Shown here one piece after another: positions 1 to 10,100 of a DNA stretch of 55,201 nt. Origin of the DNA: an uncultured Prevotellaceae bacterium (GTDB taxonomy: Bacteria; Bacteroidota; Bacteroidia; Bacteroidales; Bacteroidaceae); contig CAMNIN010000018.1 of assembly GCA_946540735.1 (NCBI GenBank), forward strand, positions 1 through 55,201. Reading direction: 5' to 3'. The notes below the pieces were generated by a model. That model saw nothing but the letters and a program-made list of their open reading frames with translations. It searched no databases and was not told the origin of the DNA. The translations under genes were made by a program, and so were the position numbers. The first letter of the stretch is position 1. Every line of letters begins with the position of its first letter.

Positions 1-88
1 TTCTTGTACTACTTTCTGTCTTTATGTAATCCTCTCAAAGAACGATTTCTTGTCTTACTGTCATCTCCTTTTTGGAGCGCAGCGAATG

Positions 89-120
89 CAAAGGTATGGC
101 AAATTTTCATACCCTCCAAA
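89..120 (-). promoter_or_regulatory. Strong promoter reading out of the left edge, probably for an rRNA operon
   Basis: On the minus strand there is a -33 TTTG (120..117), a 20-base spacer and a -7 TACCTTTG (96..89), an exact match to the Bacteroidetes primary-sigma promoter. The region upstream (121-180) is very AT-rich, like an UP element. Downstream, at 44..35 of the minus strand, is CGTTCTTTGA, which resembles the boxA-like leader element of rRNA operons. The gene it serves lies outside the window. The promoter itself is clear; the rRNA target is inferred from the leader and from close similarity to the two tRNA promoters in this window. Confidence 0.7.
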
Positions 121-200
121 TTTTTCTGCGAAAAAATGACGAAAAAAGTGATAATTTTCGGTTTATTTTACATTTTGAGGGATTTTAAGGCCGATCGAGC

Positions 201-728
201 TCATTCTTCGCCACGATTTGCTGCCTGATCTTGAAGAATCACCTCGATGCCATCCATCAACATGCTATAATTGACCAGCAAACTATCGACTGCATCATCC
301 ACATCCAGAGAACAGTATTCAATAGCATCTTCGTGGAGGCTCTTAAAGAAAGTGATAACCCTTTCCTGACCATTTTCCTTGCACTTGGCCATCAAAGCCA
401 TGCGATTATTGGCTCCTTTAGGATAGGCGATAGCGGCAAAGCCGTTTTTCCCGGCATATTTTGCTTTCAGATTCCTTGCCAAACTAAACGCGGAGTCAGG
501 ATCTACTTCAAGCAGGTGCATCAGCATGGCCTTGTGCCCTGTGATCTCAAGAGAGGTGTTATCCAATTTGTCGAGCGGGCAGAACGTGGAATCGGCGACG
601 ATATCCCCCACCACCTCAATTTCCCTGTCGGAATAATTGTTATCGAGATATGATGAGATTTGTCTTTTATCAGAATTACATGAAACTAATACAAAGGCAA
701 GTATCAAAAAACCAAGTAATTTTTTCAT
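201..728 (-). CDS. Small lipoprotein of unknown function
   Basis: A 175-residue protein with a lipoprotein signal: a hydrophobic stretch ends in the lipobox LVSC, with the lipidated Cys at residue 16. I chose the ATG at 728 because it places the signal peptide at the N-terminus; a longer reading upstream adds 20 residues that do not look like protein. The mature part is acidic and mostly helical, with no domain I recognise. It is the last gene before the left-edge promoter. It has its own likely promoter at 758-788, so it may be transcribed independently of the PagL-like gene. Function unknown. Confidence 0.75.
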   Translation of the reverse strand: MKKLLGFLILAFVLVSCNSDKRQISSYLDNNYSDREIEVVGDIVADSTFCPLDKLDNTSLEITGHKAMLMHLLEVDPDSAFSLARNLKAKYAGKNGFAAIAYPKGANNRMALMAKCKENGQERVITFFKSLHEDAIEYCSLDVDDAVDSLLVNYSMLMDGIEVILQDQAANRGEE

Positions 729-757
729 CTCAAGGCATGATTGTTTGTTTGACGATG

Positions 758-788
758 CGAAATTACAAAAAATAAATGGATTCGCCAA
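758..788 (-). promoter_or_regulatory. Probable promoter of the small lipoprotein gene
   Basis: Minus strand: -33 TTG (788..786), a 20-base spacer and a -7 TAATTTCG (765..758), one mismatch from TAnnTTTG. It lies in the 74-base gap between the PagL-like gene and the lipoprotein gene. The leader to the ATG at 728 would be roughly 23 bases. Confidence 0.45.
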
Positions 789-802
789 GTATGGACGAGT
801 TT

Positions 803-2065
803 TTATTTGGTAGAGAAAGAGACAGGGAAAGAAACGACAAGCTCAGTCAGGTCTGCTTTGGTGAGATGGGCCTTGACAAAAGCACCGATCGAGAGTCCTC
901 TCAAGCCAGGTAACTCATATTGAAGGCCGATACGTTCATAATAGGGCTTCTCGATCCTGTCTGCATTCACTCCCATTTCCCTATAGAGATAATAGCCCAT
1001 AGACATGGCGATGGAGAAATGGTGGTAATAGACCTGGTGCTTCAATGCGATGCCAAGAGACCAAGGACTATGTTTCACCTGTGCCCCCTGCAGCTCATCT
1101 ATTCTGCGGACCCTTGACGCATAAGCACCATAAAAGACATCCACACCAATACCGGAAGCCCACCTACGGACATACCGGTACATCATGTCGGCCTGCATGG
1201 AGTATGCCATATAGATACTGAAGTCATCCGTACGATAGAGTGGATCTTCACGAGGAGTGGAGAATTGTGTGAGCAACCATTCCTCATTCAGGGACTTCCC
1301 CCCTACCCCAACAGCGAAATGCCCAAACCAATATTTCCGGAAAGGAGGGTTAAAACGCCGCCCGATTCCAGCCGGCAATTTATTATAATAAGGTATATAG
1401 GTCAAACCAAGAGAAGGGCCTATGATATTTGCCCCCTTATTAGGCCGATTGAGCGCCCCATTGCTCAAATGCCAATAATCGACACCTGCTTTCAAGCCCC
1501 ATTCGCCTGAAAGCCTCCAAGTCAGATGAGCACCAGCACCAAAAAAGATCAAGAATCTCGAACCAATCAATTCGTTGTCGACAGCATGGACTTTGTTGTA
1601 TTTATGCTTGCTATACCCCAACCCCATCGAGAGAGAATAGTCGAGGCTCAAACGCGAAGAACGCCAAATGGGTCTTGCAAAAGAAGCATAAGCCGCAAGT
1701 GAGTTTCCCATGCGGGAATCGTAATCTACCTCTTCTGCCATCCCCCATGACGGATCAAGAGACTTATGCATCGTCACGCCATGGTTAAAGCTGTATTTCA
1801 AATGCCCGGAAATGGTGGGATATCCATAATCAGAGGCAAAAGCATCACTATCAGATGGCAATGCGACATGTTGCAAAGAGACGTCAAACGAGAGATTGGA
1901 GGTTCCCTTCTGCCATTTTCGCTGGTATTCGTCCACAACGAGAGCATGGCCGGGACTCACAGCCACCGTAGCTCCCCATTTCCTGAGTGAATCGGTATCA
2001 AGCGCTCCAGCGAAATGTGACCAAGCCAGAAAGACAAGCAGGAGGAAGACCTTTCGCATGGTCAT
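803..2065 (-). CDS. PagL-like acyloxyacyl hydrolase / lipid A deacylase family protein
   Basis: A 420-residue protein with a Sec signal peptide (residues 1-21) and a C-terminal part rich in alternating aromatic and glycine strands, as in an outer-membrane barrel. Residues 199-203 read HLSNG, the His-x-Ser signature of PagL, the outer-membrane enzyme that removes an ester-linked acyl chain from lipid A. In Pseudomonas PagL a Glu lies 12 residues after the Ser; here residue 213 is Asn. It is much longer than classical PagL (about 150 residues), which fits the larger Bacteroidetes relatives. The start overlaps the TatD stop (ATGA), so the two are probably translationally coupled. Barrel and motif are seen; lipid A as substrate is inferred. 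Confidence 0.7.
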   Translation of the reverse strand: MTMRKVFLLLVFLAWSHFAGALDTDSLRKWGATVAVSPGHALVVDEYQRKWQKGTSNLSFDVSLQHVALPSDSDAFASDYGYPTISGHLKYSFNHGVTMHKSLDPSWGMAEEVDYDSRMGNSLAAYASFARPIWRSSRLSLDYSLSMGLGYSKHKYNKVHAVDNELIGSRFLIFFGAGAHLTWRLSGEWGLKAGVDYWHLSNGALNRPNKGANIIGPSLGLTYIPYYNKLPAGIGRRFNPPFRKYWFGHFAVGVGGKSLNEEWLLTQFSTPREDPLYRTDDFSIYMAYSMQADMMYRYVRRWASGIGVDVFYGAYASRVRRIDELQGAQVKHSPWSLGIALKHQVYYHHFSIAMSMGYYLYREMGVNADRIEKPYYERIGLQYELPGLRGLSIGAFVKAHLTKADLTELVVSFPVSFSTK

Positions 2066-2832
2066 GACATTTTGAACACACTCAACGCATTATCAGTAGT
2101 CTGCCTGGCAATCACATTCTTGTCAATGCCATAACATTCAGCCATTTTGTCAATAACATGCAAAATATAGGCACTTTCGTTGCGTTTACCCCTCATCGGG
2201 ACAGGAGCCATATAGGGTGCATCCGTCTCCAGCACGATACGGCTCAAAGGCAATTGGGCGACAACTTCTGGAAGATGGCTTTTCTTGAAAGTCAGCACAC
2301 CACCGATTCCCAACATGAATCCATCGAAATCAAGAAGTTGACGGGCTTCCTGAAGATTTCCGGTGAAACAATGGAAAACGCCGCCGGGCAATCGATCACG
2401 ATATTTCCTCAATATGGCCACCATCTCATTCTGGGCTTTCCGGCAGTGGATCATCAATGGCAGTTGGAAATCACAAGCCCATCCCACCTGTCTTTCAAAA
2501 GCCTCCAACTGCTGGTGCTCAAACTCCCTGCTCCAATAGTAATCCAGACCAATTTCACCGATGCCGACAAAAGGACCCGGCAGCATCGTCTCCATACGGT
2601 CGAGGACCTCTTTGAAATCCTCTCTGACCTCCTCAGGGTGCAGGCCGATCATCGGGCAAGCGAAATCCTTGTGCTTGCTGCAAAAATCCAAGACCCGATC
2701 CACCGATTCCAGGTCAATCGCCGGAACGAACATACGGATGACTCCTGCGTTCTTAGCTCTTTCCACCACCTCAAGCCTGTCGTCATCAAACTCAGGTCCG
2801 TCGATATGAATATGCGTATCTATGAATTGCAT
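2062..2832 (-). CDS. tatD: TatD-family metal-dependent hydrolase (putative DNase)
   Basis: A 256-residue TIM-barrel hydrolase. The metal-binding start IDTHIHID (residues 4-11) and later motifs GEIGLDY, MIHCRKA, FHCFTG and LETDAPY are the TatD series of metal ligands. Family members are 3'-5' exonucleases or tRNA-editing-like hydrolases in the cytoplasm. The ATG at 2832 is the natural start, since family members begin just before this motif. It follows the unknown 231-residue gene after one base and overlaps the PagL-like gene by four bases, so it sits inside a tight operon. The family is certain; the exact substrate is not. Confidence 0.92.
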   Translation of the reverse strand: MQFIDTHIHIDGPEFDDDRLEVVERAKNAGVIRMFVPAIDLESVDRVLDFCSKHKDFACPMIGLHPEEVREDFKEVLDRMETMLPGPFVGIGEIGLDYYWSREFEHQQLEAFERQVGWACDFQLPLMIHCRKAQNEMVAILRKYRDRLPGGVFHCFTGNLQEARQLLDFDGFMLGIGGVLTFKKSHLPEVVAQLPLSRIVLETDAPYMAPVPMRGKRNESAYILHVIDKMAECYGIDKNVIARQTTDNALSVFKMS

Positions 2833-2833
2833 A

Positions 2834-3529
2834 TTAAAATCTCCTTTCGTTTCTTCTGAAATAATAAATGACCCCGTACTTCCGGCACTCCACAAAGCGC
2901 TGATCATCAGGCATCAGCCGGAAGTGATACTCGATCGCATCCCAAAGTTGCGAGATGACGGCATCGACCTTCGGACGCAGCAAATTGATATCCTCCAGCG
3001 TTTTCTGTGATCGAAGCAAATATTGCTGCTGCGTGTCGTACATCTTACGGAAGACATCGAAATGCGTCATCACAGCCCCGATGGAAGGCGACAGAATCGG
3101 TTTCCCGCCTTCCTTGATCCTTGATTTTTCCGCATTGATGACAATCGGAGCCCTTTCCATCAGCGCATCCGCAGACTTGAGGTAAGGCACGACCATCTGC
3201 CGCGCATCCACCTCATATTGCCCCAGTGCCTTCGACGGAACTTCCCCTCTCTCCACCGCAAGAAACAAAACTTGCAAGAAATGGCTCAAGTAAGTCGCAG
3301 CCCGATGCTGCAACGGCACAATACGCTTGGTATATCTCACCTGTGTTCGCCTCGTCAACTTGAACTTCGTCACCTGGTCGCTCAGTTGACCGTAAAGCCG
3401 TTGGGCTTGTGCAAGAAGATGCCGTTCGACGAATTTTCCCTCTTCGGTATACATCACTTTATTATCGACCAAAGCCTCGAGAGCTTTCAGTCGTGATGCG
3501 TCCGTCTTGGGTAATCTTCGGTAGGGCAT
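2834..3529 (-). CDS. Conserved unknown protein, helical, 231 residues
   Basis: I do not recognise a named domain. The protein is soluble, rich in Arg, Lys and Leu, and predicted mainly alpha-helical, with no signal peptide or membrane segment. It begins MPYRRLPKTDASR and ends in a basic tail. I have an impression that such proteins occur in other Bacteroidales, but cannot check it. It lies 20 bases after the polyprenyl synthase gene and one base before tatD, so it is certainly co-transcribed. The tight packing argues that it is a real gene. No function is proposed. Confidence 0.75.
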   Translation of the reverse strand: MPYRRLPKTDASRLKALEALVDNKVMYTEEGKFVERHLLAQAQRLYGQLSDQVTKFKLTRRTQVRYTKRIVPLQHRAATYLSHFLQVLFLAVERGEVPSKALGQYEVDARQMVVPYLKSADALMERAPIVINAEKSRIKEGGKPILSPSIGAVMTHFDVFRKMYDTQQQYLLRSQKTLEDINLLRPKVDAVISQLWDAIEYHFRLMPDDQRFVECRKYGVIYYFRRNERRF

Positions 3530-3549
3530 ATGTGAAGTTGATTAGTCTC

Positions 3550-4530
3550 TCAGAATTCGCGTTTCATCATTTCCTTGGTGTAAGCCAGAATCTCTTGCTT
3601 GCGTTCGTCGCTCACACGTACAGCATCCAGCCATTTCATGCCTTGATGGAAATAGTACATGATTTTCTCTGAGGCAAGCGTATTGATGCCGATCTCATTG
3701 TAAATCTCTGTCACTGCGGCGATTTTCTCCTGAGGGTCGGGATCCGGCATGTCCAGCCAATGCTGGAGGACAGCCTTCTGCTGAGGATTGGCCAGAGCAA
3801 GAGCATTGATGAGCATATACGTTTTCTTGTTTGAGACGATATCGCCGCCAATCGCCTTTCCAAACACCTTGGTGTCGCCATACACATCCAGGAAATCGTC
3901 CTGCAACTGGAAAGCAAGACCGATTTTCTCACCAAACTGGTAAAGATTGTCGGCATCCTCATCCGGAGCGTCAGCCAAAATTGCCCCCATCTTCGTAGCA
4001 CAAGCCAACAAGACGCTGGTTTTCAGTCTGATCATTTCGATATACTCATCCTCTGTCACATCATTGCGGTTTTCGAATTCCATATCATATTGCTGTCCTT
4101 CACCGATCTCGAGAGCCGTGCGGGTAAAGAGTGTATGAATCTCCTTGAACTTATCACTACGGCACTGTGCCATCTGTTCAAAAGCCAGCACGAGCATCGA
4201 ATCTCCCGAAAGAATGGCCGTATTGGCATTCCACCGCTTATGGACAGTCATGTGTCCCCTTCTCAAGTCCGCATTATCCATCAGGTCATCATGCAGCAAC
4301 GTATAGTTATGATAGGTCTCCAAGGCACAAGCAGAAGGAAGAATACACTGAGGGTCGTCTTTGAACAAGTTATAAGCCAGCATCATCAGTGTCGGTCGTA
4401 TTCTCTTGCCGCCCAGAGACAGCACATACTTGATCGGCTCATACAAGCCCTCGGGTTTACGATCATACCTGATATTGTCCAGGTATCCGTTGATCAAATT
4501 CAGGATTTCATTGGAATTCATCATATTCAT
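3550..4530 (-). CDS. ispA: Polyprenyl (farnesyl/geranylgeranyl-type) diphosphate synthase
   Basis: A 326-residue all-helical prenyltransferase that condenses isopentenyl diphosphate with allylic diphosphates. The first aspartate-rich motif is DDLMD (residues 81-85), followed by ADLRRG; the second is DDFLD (211-215); GGKRIRP (40-46) binds isopentenyl diphosphate. A Tyr five residues before the first motif suggests a short chain (C15-C20), because long-chain enzymes usually have a small residue there. The gene lies 13 bases downstream of tonB. It supplies precursors for quinones and undecaprenyl carriers. The symbol is by family; the chain length is an inference. Confidence 0.9.
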   Translation of the reverse strand: MNMMNSNEILNLINGYLDNIRYDRKPEGLYEPIKYVLSLGGKRIRPTLMMLAYNLFKDDPQCILPSACALETYHNYTLLHDDLMDNADLRRGHMTVHKRWNANTAILSGDSMLVLAFEQMAQCRSDKFKEIHTLFTRTALEIGEGQQYDMEFENRNDVTEDEYIEMIRLKTSVLLACATKMGAILADAPDEDADNLYQFGEKIGLAFQLQDDFLDVYGDTKVFGKAIGGDIVSNKKTYMLINALALANPQQKAVLQHWLDMPDPDPQEKIAAVTEIYNEIGINTLASEKIMYYFHQGMKWLDAVRVSDERKQEILAYTKEMMKREF

Positions 4531-4543
4531 AGTCGTTTATTCT

Positions 4544-5245
4544 TTACAATTTAAATACCACGGGTAAATGGACAAGTGTGCGGCATGGTTTCCCGTCACT
4601 GATTCCTGGTTCCCATTTCGGCATCATCCTGATCACCCTCAAGACCTCCCTCTCAAGCACGGGGTCAACCTGATTAAGGAGTTTGACATCCTCCACGGCA
4701 CCCGTGTCGGTGACAATGAAAGACACCACAATCCGGCCACTGACCTTATTGTTCTTGGCAACTTCGGGGTATTTCAGGTTGTTGGTCAACCATTTTATCA
4801 ACTGTGCCATTCCACCGGGAAATTCGGGTAGTCGCTCCACCTCGTTGAGCAGTTTCACTTCTTCCTCCTGTATAGGAGCCACCTCCTCTTTCTCATCCAA
4901 GGTTTTCTCCTCCAGTTCGGTTTCGGTGAGGATCTCCTCCGGTTTCTGCTCACTCTCCAACTCAGCCTCAGCAGGTTTCGATTCCTCCACCACCTCTATC
5001 TGGTCTGTTTGCGAGGGTGTGACAACTTCCGGTTCGGGCAAAGGTATATTCTCCTCCATGGGAGGTAAAAACTCCATGTCCTCGGCGATCTCATCGAGGA
5101 AATCGGAGTCCAGCAGATCATCCCTGTCGCTGAAAGTAAATTCCATTGCGACCACGAATGCAGCCAATGCCAGTACCAATCCGAGGAAGAATCCCATCGG
5201 ACGGAAGCGTTCCAAGTCAGCGTTGGTCGATTTTTTTATTTCCAT
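4544..5245 (-). CDS. tonB: TonB-family energy transducer
   Basis: A 233-residue inner-membrane protein with one N-terminal transmembrane helix (about residues 17-36), a long acidic Pro/Glu-rich periplasmic linker (45-130) and a C-terminal TonB domain. The domain starts at FPGGM and contains LKYPEVAKN, SGRIVVSFIV and MPKWEPG. TonB proteins pass proton-motive energy from ExbBD to outer-membrane receptors. No exbBD is in the window. It is first in the operon with ispA, the unknown gene, tatD and the PagL-like gene, and divergent from porQ. Confidence 0.93.
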   Translation of the reverse strand: MEIKKSTNADLERFRPMGFFLGLVLALAAFVVAMEFTFSDRDDLLDSDFLDEIAEDMEFLPPMEENIPLPEPEVVTPSQTDQIEVVEESKPAEAELESEQKPEEILTETELEEKTLDEKEEVAPIQEEEVKLLNEVERLPEFPGGMAQLIKWLTNNLKYPEVAKNNKVSGRIVVSFIVTDTGAVEDVKLLNQVDPVLEREVLRVIRMMPKWEPGISDGKPCRTLVHLPVVFKL

Positions 5246-5408
5246 TCCATTCGGTCATCCATGTCCAATGGTAATTCCACCACAGGCATGGCCATTAAAA
5301 GTCGCTGTTCCATCCAATAAACGGAACAAAAATCCGTTATTTGAGAAAGAAAACATGCACCTTGTCATTTCGAAATACAAAAATAGTTCAGATATTTGAA
5401 AAAAGGTG

Positions 5409-5416
5409 TAACTTTG
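5409..5416 (+). promoter_or_regulatory. -7 element of the porQ-cmk promoter
   Basis: TAACTTTG, an exact TAnnTTTG match, lies 23 bases before the porQ ATG in the AT-rich gap between the divergent tonB and porQ genes. No good -33 TTTG is seen at the usual distance, only a weak GTT around 5386. Confidence 0.55.
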
Positions 5417-5439
5417 CCTAAAATTTTGAAATAAAACGG

Positions 5440-6384
5440 ATGAAAAAAGGTTTTTTAGTGCTATTTGCCTTGATTCAGGCCATGCTGTCGTATGGCCAAG
5501 AGAGCCAAACTGCCTATAATTTCCTTCGTCTCCCGGTGAGTGCCCATGGAGCGGCCATGGGAGGCGAGAACATCACCCTGATAGAAGACGACCCTGCACT
5601 GATCTTCTCAAACCCAGCCCTGCTCACCTCCGTCAGCGACGGCAGCATCGGTTTGAATTTCATGAACTACATGTCGGGGGTGAACACTGCCAGTGCCACC
5701 TACAGTAAGGTGGTCAAGGACCGCATGACCGTTGGCGGCAGTGCCCAGTACATGGGTTATGGCACGATGAAAGAAGTGGACGCCAACAACGTGCAGACTG
5801 GAGAATTTTCCGCACGTGACATCTCACTGGCCGGCTATCTGAGTTACAACCTGACCAACCACTTATCAGGCGGTATCGCCGCGAAATGGATCACCTCGTA
5901 CATAGGCCACTACAACTCCATCGCCATGTGCGTTGACCTCGGCCTGAACTACTACGACGAAGACCAGGACCTGTCGGTATCCGCTGTGGCCCGTAACCTC
6001 GGCGGACAACTCAAAGCATACGATGAGGAATATGAGAAACTGCCGTTCGAACTCCAGGCTGGCGTCAGCAAGAAATTCACCGGCGCTCCTCTGCGGATCT
6101 CCGCCACTCTGCTTGACCTGACCCATTGGGATGACAAGTTCATCAATCATCTGGCTGTCGGTGCCGACATTCTCCTCTCCGACCAGATCTGGGTGGGAGG
6201 CGGTCTGAATTTCCGTCGCAGCAACCAAATGAAAATCTCCGACGGCGAGCACGAAAGCAGCCACGGCTCAGGTCTTACCCTTGGAGCAGGCATCAGCCTG
6301 GAGCGCTTCAAGCTCCAACTCTCATGGGGCAAGTATCACGTGTCATCCTCATCCATCATCGCCAACGTTTCATTCAACATATAA
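5440..6384 (+). CDS. porQ: Type IX secretion system protein PorQ
   Basis: A 314-residue outer-membrane beta-barrel with a Sec signal peptide (1-19, ending SYGQ). The mature start, with [15 protein letters not shown] followed by [13 protein letters not shown], is the hallmark of the PorV/PorQ family. PorQ belongs to the surface attachment complex of the type IX secretion system, which in Porphyromonas includes PorU, PorV and PorZ and removes sorting tails and anchors cargo. It precedes cmk with only a few bases between, a pairing I recall from other Bacteroidales. Three proteins in this window carry type IX-like C-terminal sorting sequences. Confidence 0.85.
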   Translation: MKKGFLVLFALIQAMLSYGQESQTAYNFLRLPVSAHGAAMGGENITLIEDDPALIFSNPALLTSVSDGSIGLNFMNYMSGVNTASATYSKVVKDRMTVGGSAQYMGYGTMKEVDANNVQTGEFSARDISLAGYLSYNLTNHLSGGIAAKWITSYIGHYNSIAMCVDLGLNYYDEDQDLSVSAVARNLGGQLKAYDEEYEKLPFELQAGVSKKFTGAPLRISATLLDLTHWDDKFINHLAVGADILLSDQIWVGGGLNFRRSNQMKISDGEHESSHGSGLTLGAGISLERFKLQLSWGKYHVSSSSIIANVSFNI

Positions 6385-6389
6385 AAGAC

Positions 6390-7079
6390 ATGAGAAAAAT
6401 CACGATAGCTATTGACGGCCATTCGTCGTGCGGCAAGAGCACCATGGCCAAGGATCTGGCCCGGAAAATCGGTTACATCTATGTCGACACCGGTGCCATG
6501 TACCGCGCAGTGACCTACTATGCCATCCAACACGGACTATACGATGAAGAAGGCCATCTCCAAGTGGAAGAATTGAAGAACCAACTTCCCGAAATAAGCA
6601 TCAGTTTCAAGTTCAATCCTGAGACAAGTCGTCCTGACACCTATCTCAACGACGTATGTGTGGAAGGATTCATCCGTGGTATGGAAGTTTCCAATAAAGT
6701 AAGTGAAGTAGCAGCCCTGTCCTTCGTGCGTGAAGCCCTTGTCGCCCAGCAACAGCGTATGGGAGCCGAGAAAGGAGTCGTGATGGACGGCCGCGACATC
6801 GGCACCGTGGTTTTCCCCGATGCAGAACTGAAAGTCTTCGTCACCGCCTCGGCTGAAGTGCGTGCTCAACGCCGTTTCAAGGAGCTGCAAGAGAAAGGCA
6901 CTCCTGCGGACTACGATGAAATCCTGCGCAATGTGAAAGAGCGCGACTATCTGGACAGTCACCGTGAAGTAGGCCCGCTACGCCAAGCCGAGGATGCACT
7001 GTTGCTGGACAACAGCGAGATGACGATACCCGAGCAAAACGAGTGGTTGCTTGCTCGATACCAAGAGGCAGCCCAATAA
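6390..7079 (+). CDS. cmk: Cytidylate kinase
   Basis: A 229-residue cytosolic kinase that phosphorylates CMP and dCMP. The P-loop GHSSCGKST is at residues 10-18, followed by [13 protein letters not shown] (substrate binding) and [11 protein letters not shown] (CMP binding). The ATG at 6390 gives the usual N-terminus; an upstream in-frame start would overlap porQ by about 60 bases and add foreign sequence. It begins five bases after the porQ stop and is followed by a strong terminator. Confidence 0.95.
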   Translation: MRKITIAIDGHSSCGKSTMAKDLARKIGYIYVDTGAMYRAVTYYAIQHGLYDEEGHLQVEELKNQLPEISISFKFNPETSRPDTYLNDVCVEGFIRGMEVSNKVSEVAALSFVREALVAQQQRMGAEKGVVMDGRDIGTVVFPDAELKVFVTASAEVRAQRRFKELQEKGTPADYDEILRNVKERDYLDSHREVGPLRQAEDALLLDNSEMTIPEQNEWLLARYQEAAQ

Positions 7080-7101
7080 AGATTTGCCAATAGTAAATTC
7101 A

Positions 7102-7144
7102 CCGAATGCAAAAAGCCCCTTCTGGAGGGGCTTTTTGCATTCGG
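7102..7144. terminator. Bidirectional terminator between cmk and the C10 peptidase gene
   Basis: An 18-base-pair perfect stem around a 7-base loop (7120-7126). The core is a GCCCC/GGGGC stem flanked by A-tract and T-tract, so each strand shows a G+C-rich stem followed by a run of five T. It lies between the convergent stops at 7079 and 7157 and should stop transcription from both sides. Confidence 0.92.
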
Positions 7145-7156
7145 GTATTTTTGAGA

Positions 7157-10100
7157 TCAATACTTGATCACTTTCTTTCCTTTGACCACATAGATGCCCT
7201 TTGGCAGGTCACCCAGTTCGATTTGCGAGCCCGACACATTGGCTTTGCCGACCTTCACACCACTGAGGTTGTAGACATCCACCGTCGCATCATCATTCTC
7301 CTCAACGACAGGCATGAAAATATCGTTCGTTTCATCGAAGCTACCGATATTGAGGTCATTGACATCCGTCGGATCGAGATTAGACTTGATGAAATAGCAT
7401 CTGAAGGGTTTCACGGTGTAAGTGCCATAGACAAACTTGCTACCGGTGCTGTTCATCACATAGATATGGTCCATTTTCTCCTCGATATATGTACCACGAT
7501 AGTTAAACAGCTCAGAGCCCGTCATGACAATCGGATCTTTATCCAGAACAGCATTCTCGCCATTGAAGACCAATGTCTTTCCGACCAAGTTGCTTTGCGG
7601 CCATTTCTCATTGGGCACTGCCATCAGATAAGGATGGTTGGCTTTCAGCTCATCGACATAGCTGAAGCACACCGTATTGCCGTTGAGAGCGCCGAAATCC
7701 TTGATCCAGAAATGAGCGTTAGTATCACTGCCAGACTTAAACCATCTCAGTTCCTGTCCATTGCAGGTGACCGTTGAGGCAGCAAACGGCATGACGATAG
7801 TCTGCCATCCGCCAGAGCCCCCTGTACCGATTGTCATCAGTCGGCTGTAGGAGATCTTCTTTGCAGTGAATCTCTTAGGTGTGAAATAAGCATAACCGTC
7901 CTGAAGCGTGATGGTAGACGCCGTTGTACCTTTAACGTAGTTCTTTCCGGACAGGCCAGAGACCGACTCTTTCTCACCCATGAAATAGATCGTGTTGGGG
8001 TTGTTGTTGGGCACTATTGTCTTCACGGTTCCAGTCGTATTGCTAAGATCAACGGCAAGCACGCCATTGGGGATAGTCACTTTCGAAGCAGGAGCGATGG
8101 CCACCATATTGTCAGGTCCATAGTATGTCAGAACGGCATTTGAGAAAGAATAGCCATACTTCCAACCACCGCTGATGTCACTACCATCCTCATAACCTAC
8201 TGCGATAGCATATTTCTTGCTGGGGTTGAGTCCTTCGAACTCAAAAACAAGGGAATCCTTGCCGTTGGGGGCAAAAGTCAGGAATTTATTTTTCACCATC
8301 GTGGTACTTACATAAGAGCCATTGGCAACATAAAGCACGGCTCTCACGATGCCAGCATACGGAAAATTCGTACTGTTGGTGATGTTGCAAGTAGCCTTGA
8401 ATGTCGTTCCGAGAATTTTCTTTCCCGAAGAGAGATTGGCGATATTCAGTGATGACAGCGTCAATTTCCTTGAGTATGTGTCCTTGACGATCACACATTT
8501 CGAAGAGCCGATGACTTCAGTCCCAGAGGAGTTGGTCGTAGCCCAAAGATTAAAAGTACCAGCGGCACTCGGAGTGAAATTCATATAGACTTTCACAGAA
8601 TGCCCAGCAGGAACAGCCAATGCAGAAGTCGATTTGACATCACCCTTCGACGAGGTAGTACTGGCAAAAAGATAGATATTACCATAGAAATCCTCACCAT
8701 TGTTGGTAACTGTGACGATGACAGGCTGTTTGACACTCTTTACCTTGGAACCCGGGGTTTCGATAGTAGCAGTAAGTGCGGGCTGGAGCTTTCCAATGGA
8801 GAGTGTCACTTTGCTGGTGGCGTACACTGCTTTGATATAAAGATAGGTGTTTTTGGGATCACACACCTTCCATTCATTTTCACCTTTCAACTGGCATACC
8901 GGGAATACCCTGTAGGTACCGGTTTTCAGATTCTTAGCCGAGAAATCAGAGACTGCGAGAGTGTAGGTGACAGCACCTGTATTATAGCCATTGTAGATGT
9001 TCATCTCTCCTTTGGTCCATTCTTTCAGAAGGATCACATTGCCATTAGCATCCTTGCATCCCAATCCAGCCCTGTAGGTACGATTGGCTCCTGTGTTATT
9101 GTAGTAAGTCACCTTGGCTGTAGAGCCAGAAGCGCTGTTGACAATGGAGGAGAGATAAACCAACTCATTGGTACTGTTATAGCCCTTCATAGGTTGAAGG
9201 TTGAAGTATGCCTCATGATTGCTCAGATATGAAGTGGATGAGTTGACAAGAGTGTTGTATCCTTCCTTGTCATCTGGCTCAAAGGCTGATAACGAATAGA
9301 AGCCATCATTTTTACCGCCCCATCCCCAATTGATGTGGAAAAGGTCACCGCCATCAAAACCATCAAGCACAAAAGAGTGTCCCGAAGACGCTTTTCTGGC
9401 AGAATAAAGGACTGGTCTGCCCTGCTGGAGTTCATTGATCAACTTCTCTCTCCATTCGGTATAGGTATAAGATTCCCTAGACACCAGAGTGGATATGTTG
9501 AAATTAAAGTAACTGTTAAGTGCTGGTCCAATCTTGGAATGAGAGGCAGAAGTACTATTGTCAAAGCTGCTATTGATAGCAGTTGCACATATTCTGCAAA
9601 GCTCTGCCACTGCTAAAATCTGTGAAGAAGTCTGAGTGCCATCGTAAATATCAAACATGGATCCCCAATTAAAAACAAAACCTGCTTTGATAGTTGGAGA
9701 AGGATTTTTCGAAGTACTAGCAGGAATAGTTGTACTCAATTTAGCATCCATTCTATTTCTAAAATAGTACACGTATTGTGCCATAGAGACGCCAACACAT
9801 CCCACGGCACTTCTTGATGTGCCAGAATAACAAGGGCAAGTATTATTATATGGAGATGATTGATTCCACTTGGAGGTGAGCAGCGGCTGTACGGGACTCG
9901 TCGTAGGAGTCGGCAACTTGGCCATGCCTTCCTGTCTGGTCTCCATCATGCCCACTTTATTGAGCATTTCGATCTGTTGCTCATAGTCTTCCAGAAGGTC
10001 GCCGACGGTACCTTCTATACAGTTCATATCGAAATGACCTTCGTCAGAATAAGCGAGGATCTGCCTTGTCCGAGTATCACCCGACATGATGACGAAACCT

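Noticed and set aside
4..228. Open frame on the plus strand at the left edge
   Set aside because: It covers a strong opposite-strand promoter and leader, has no protein-like composition and no family resemblance.
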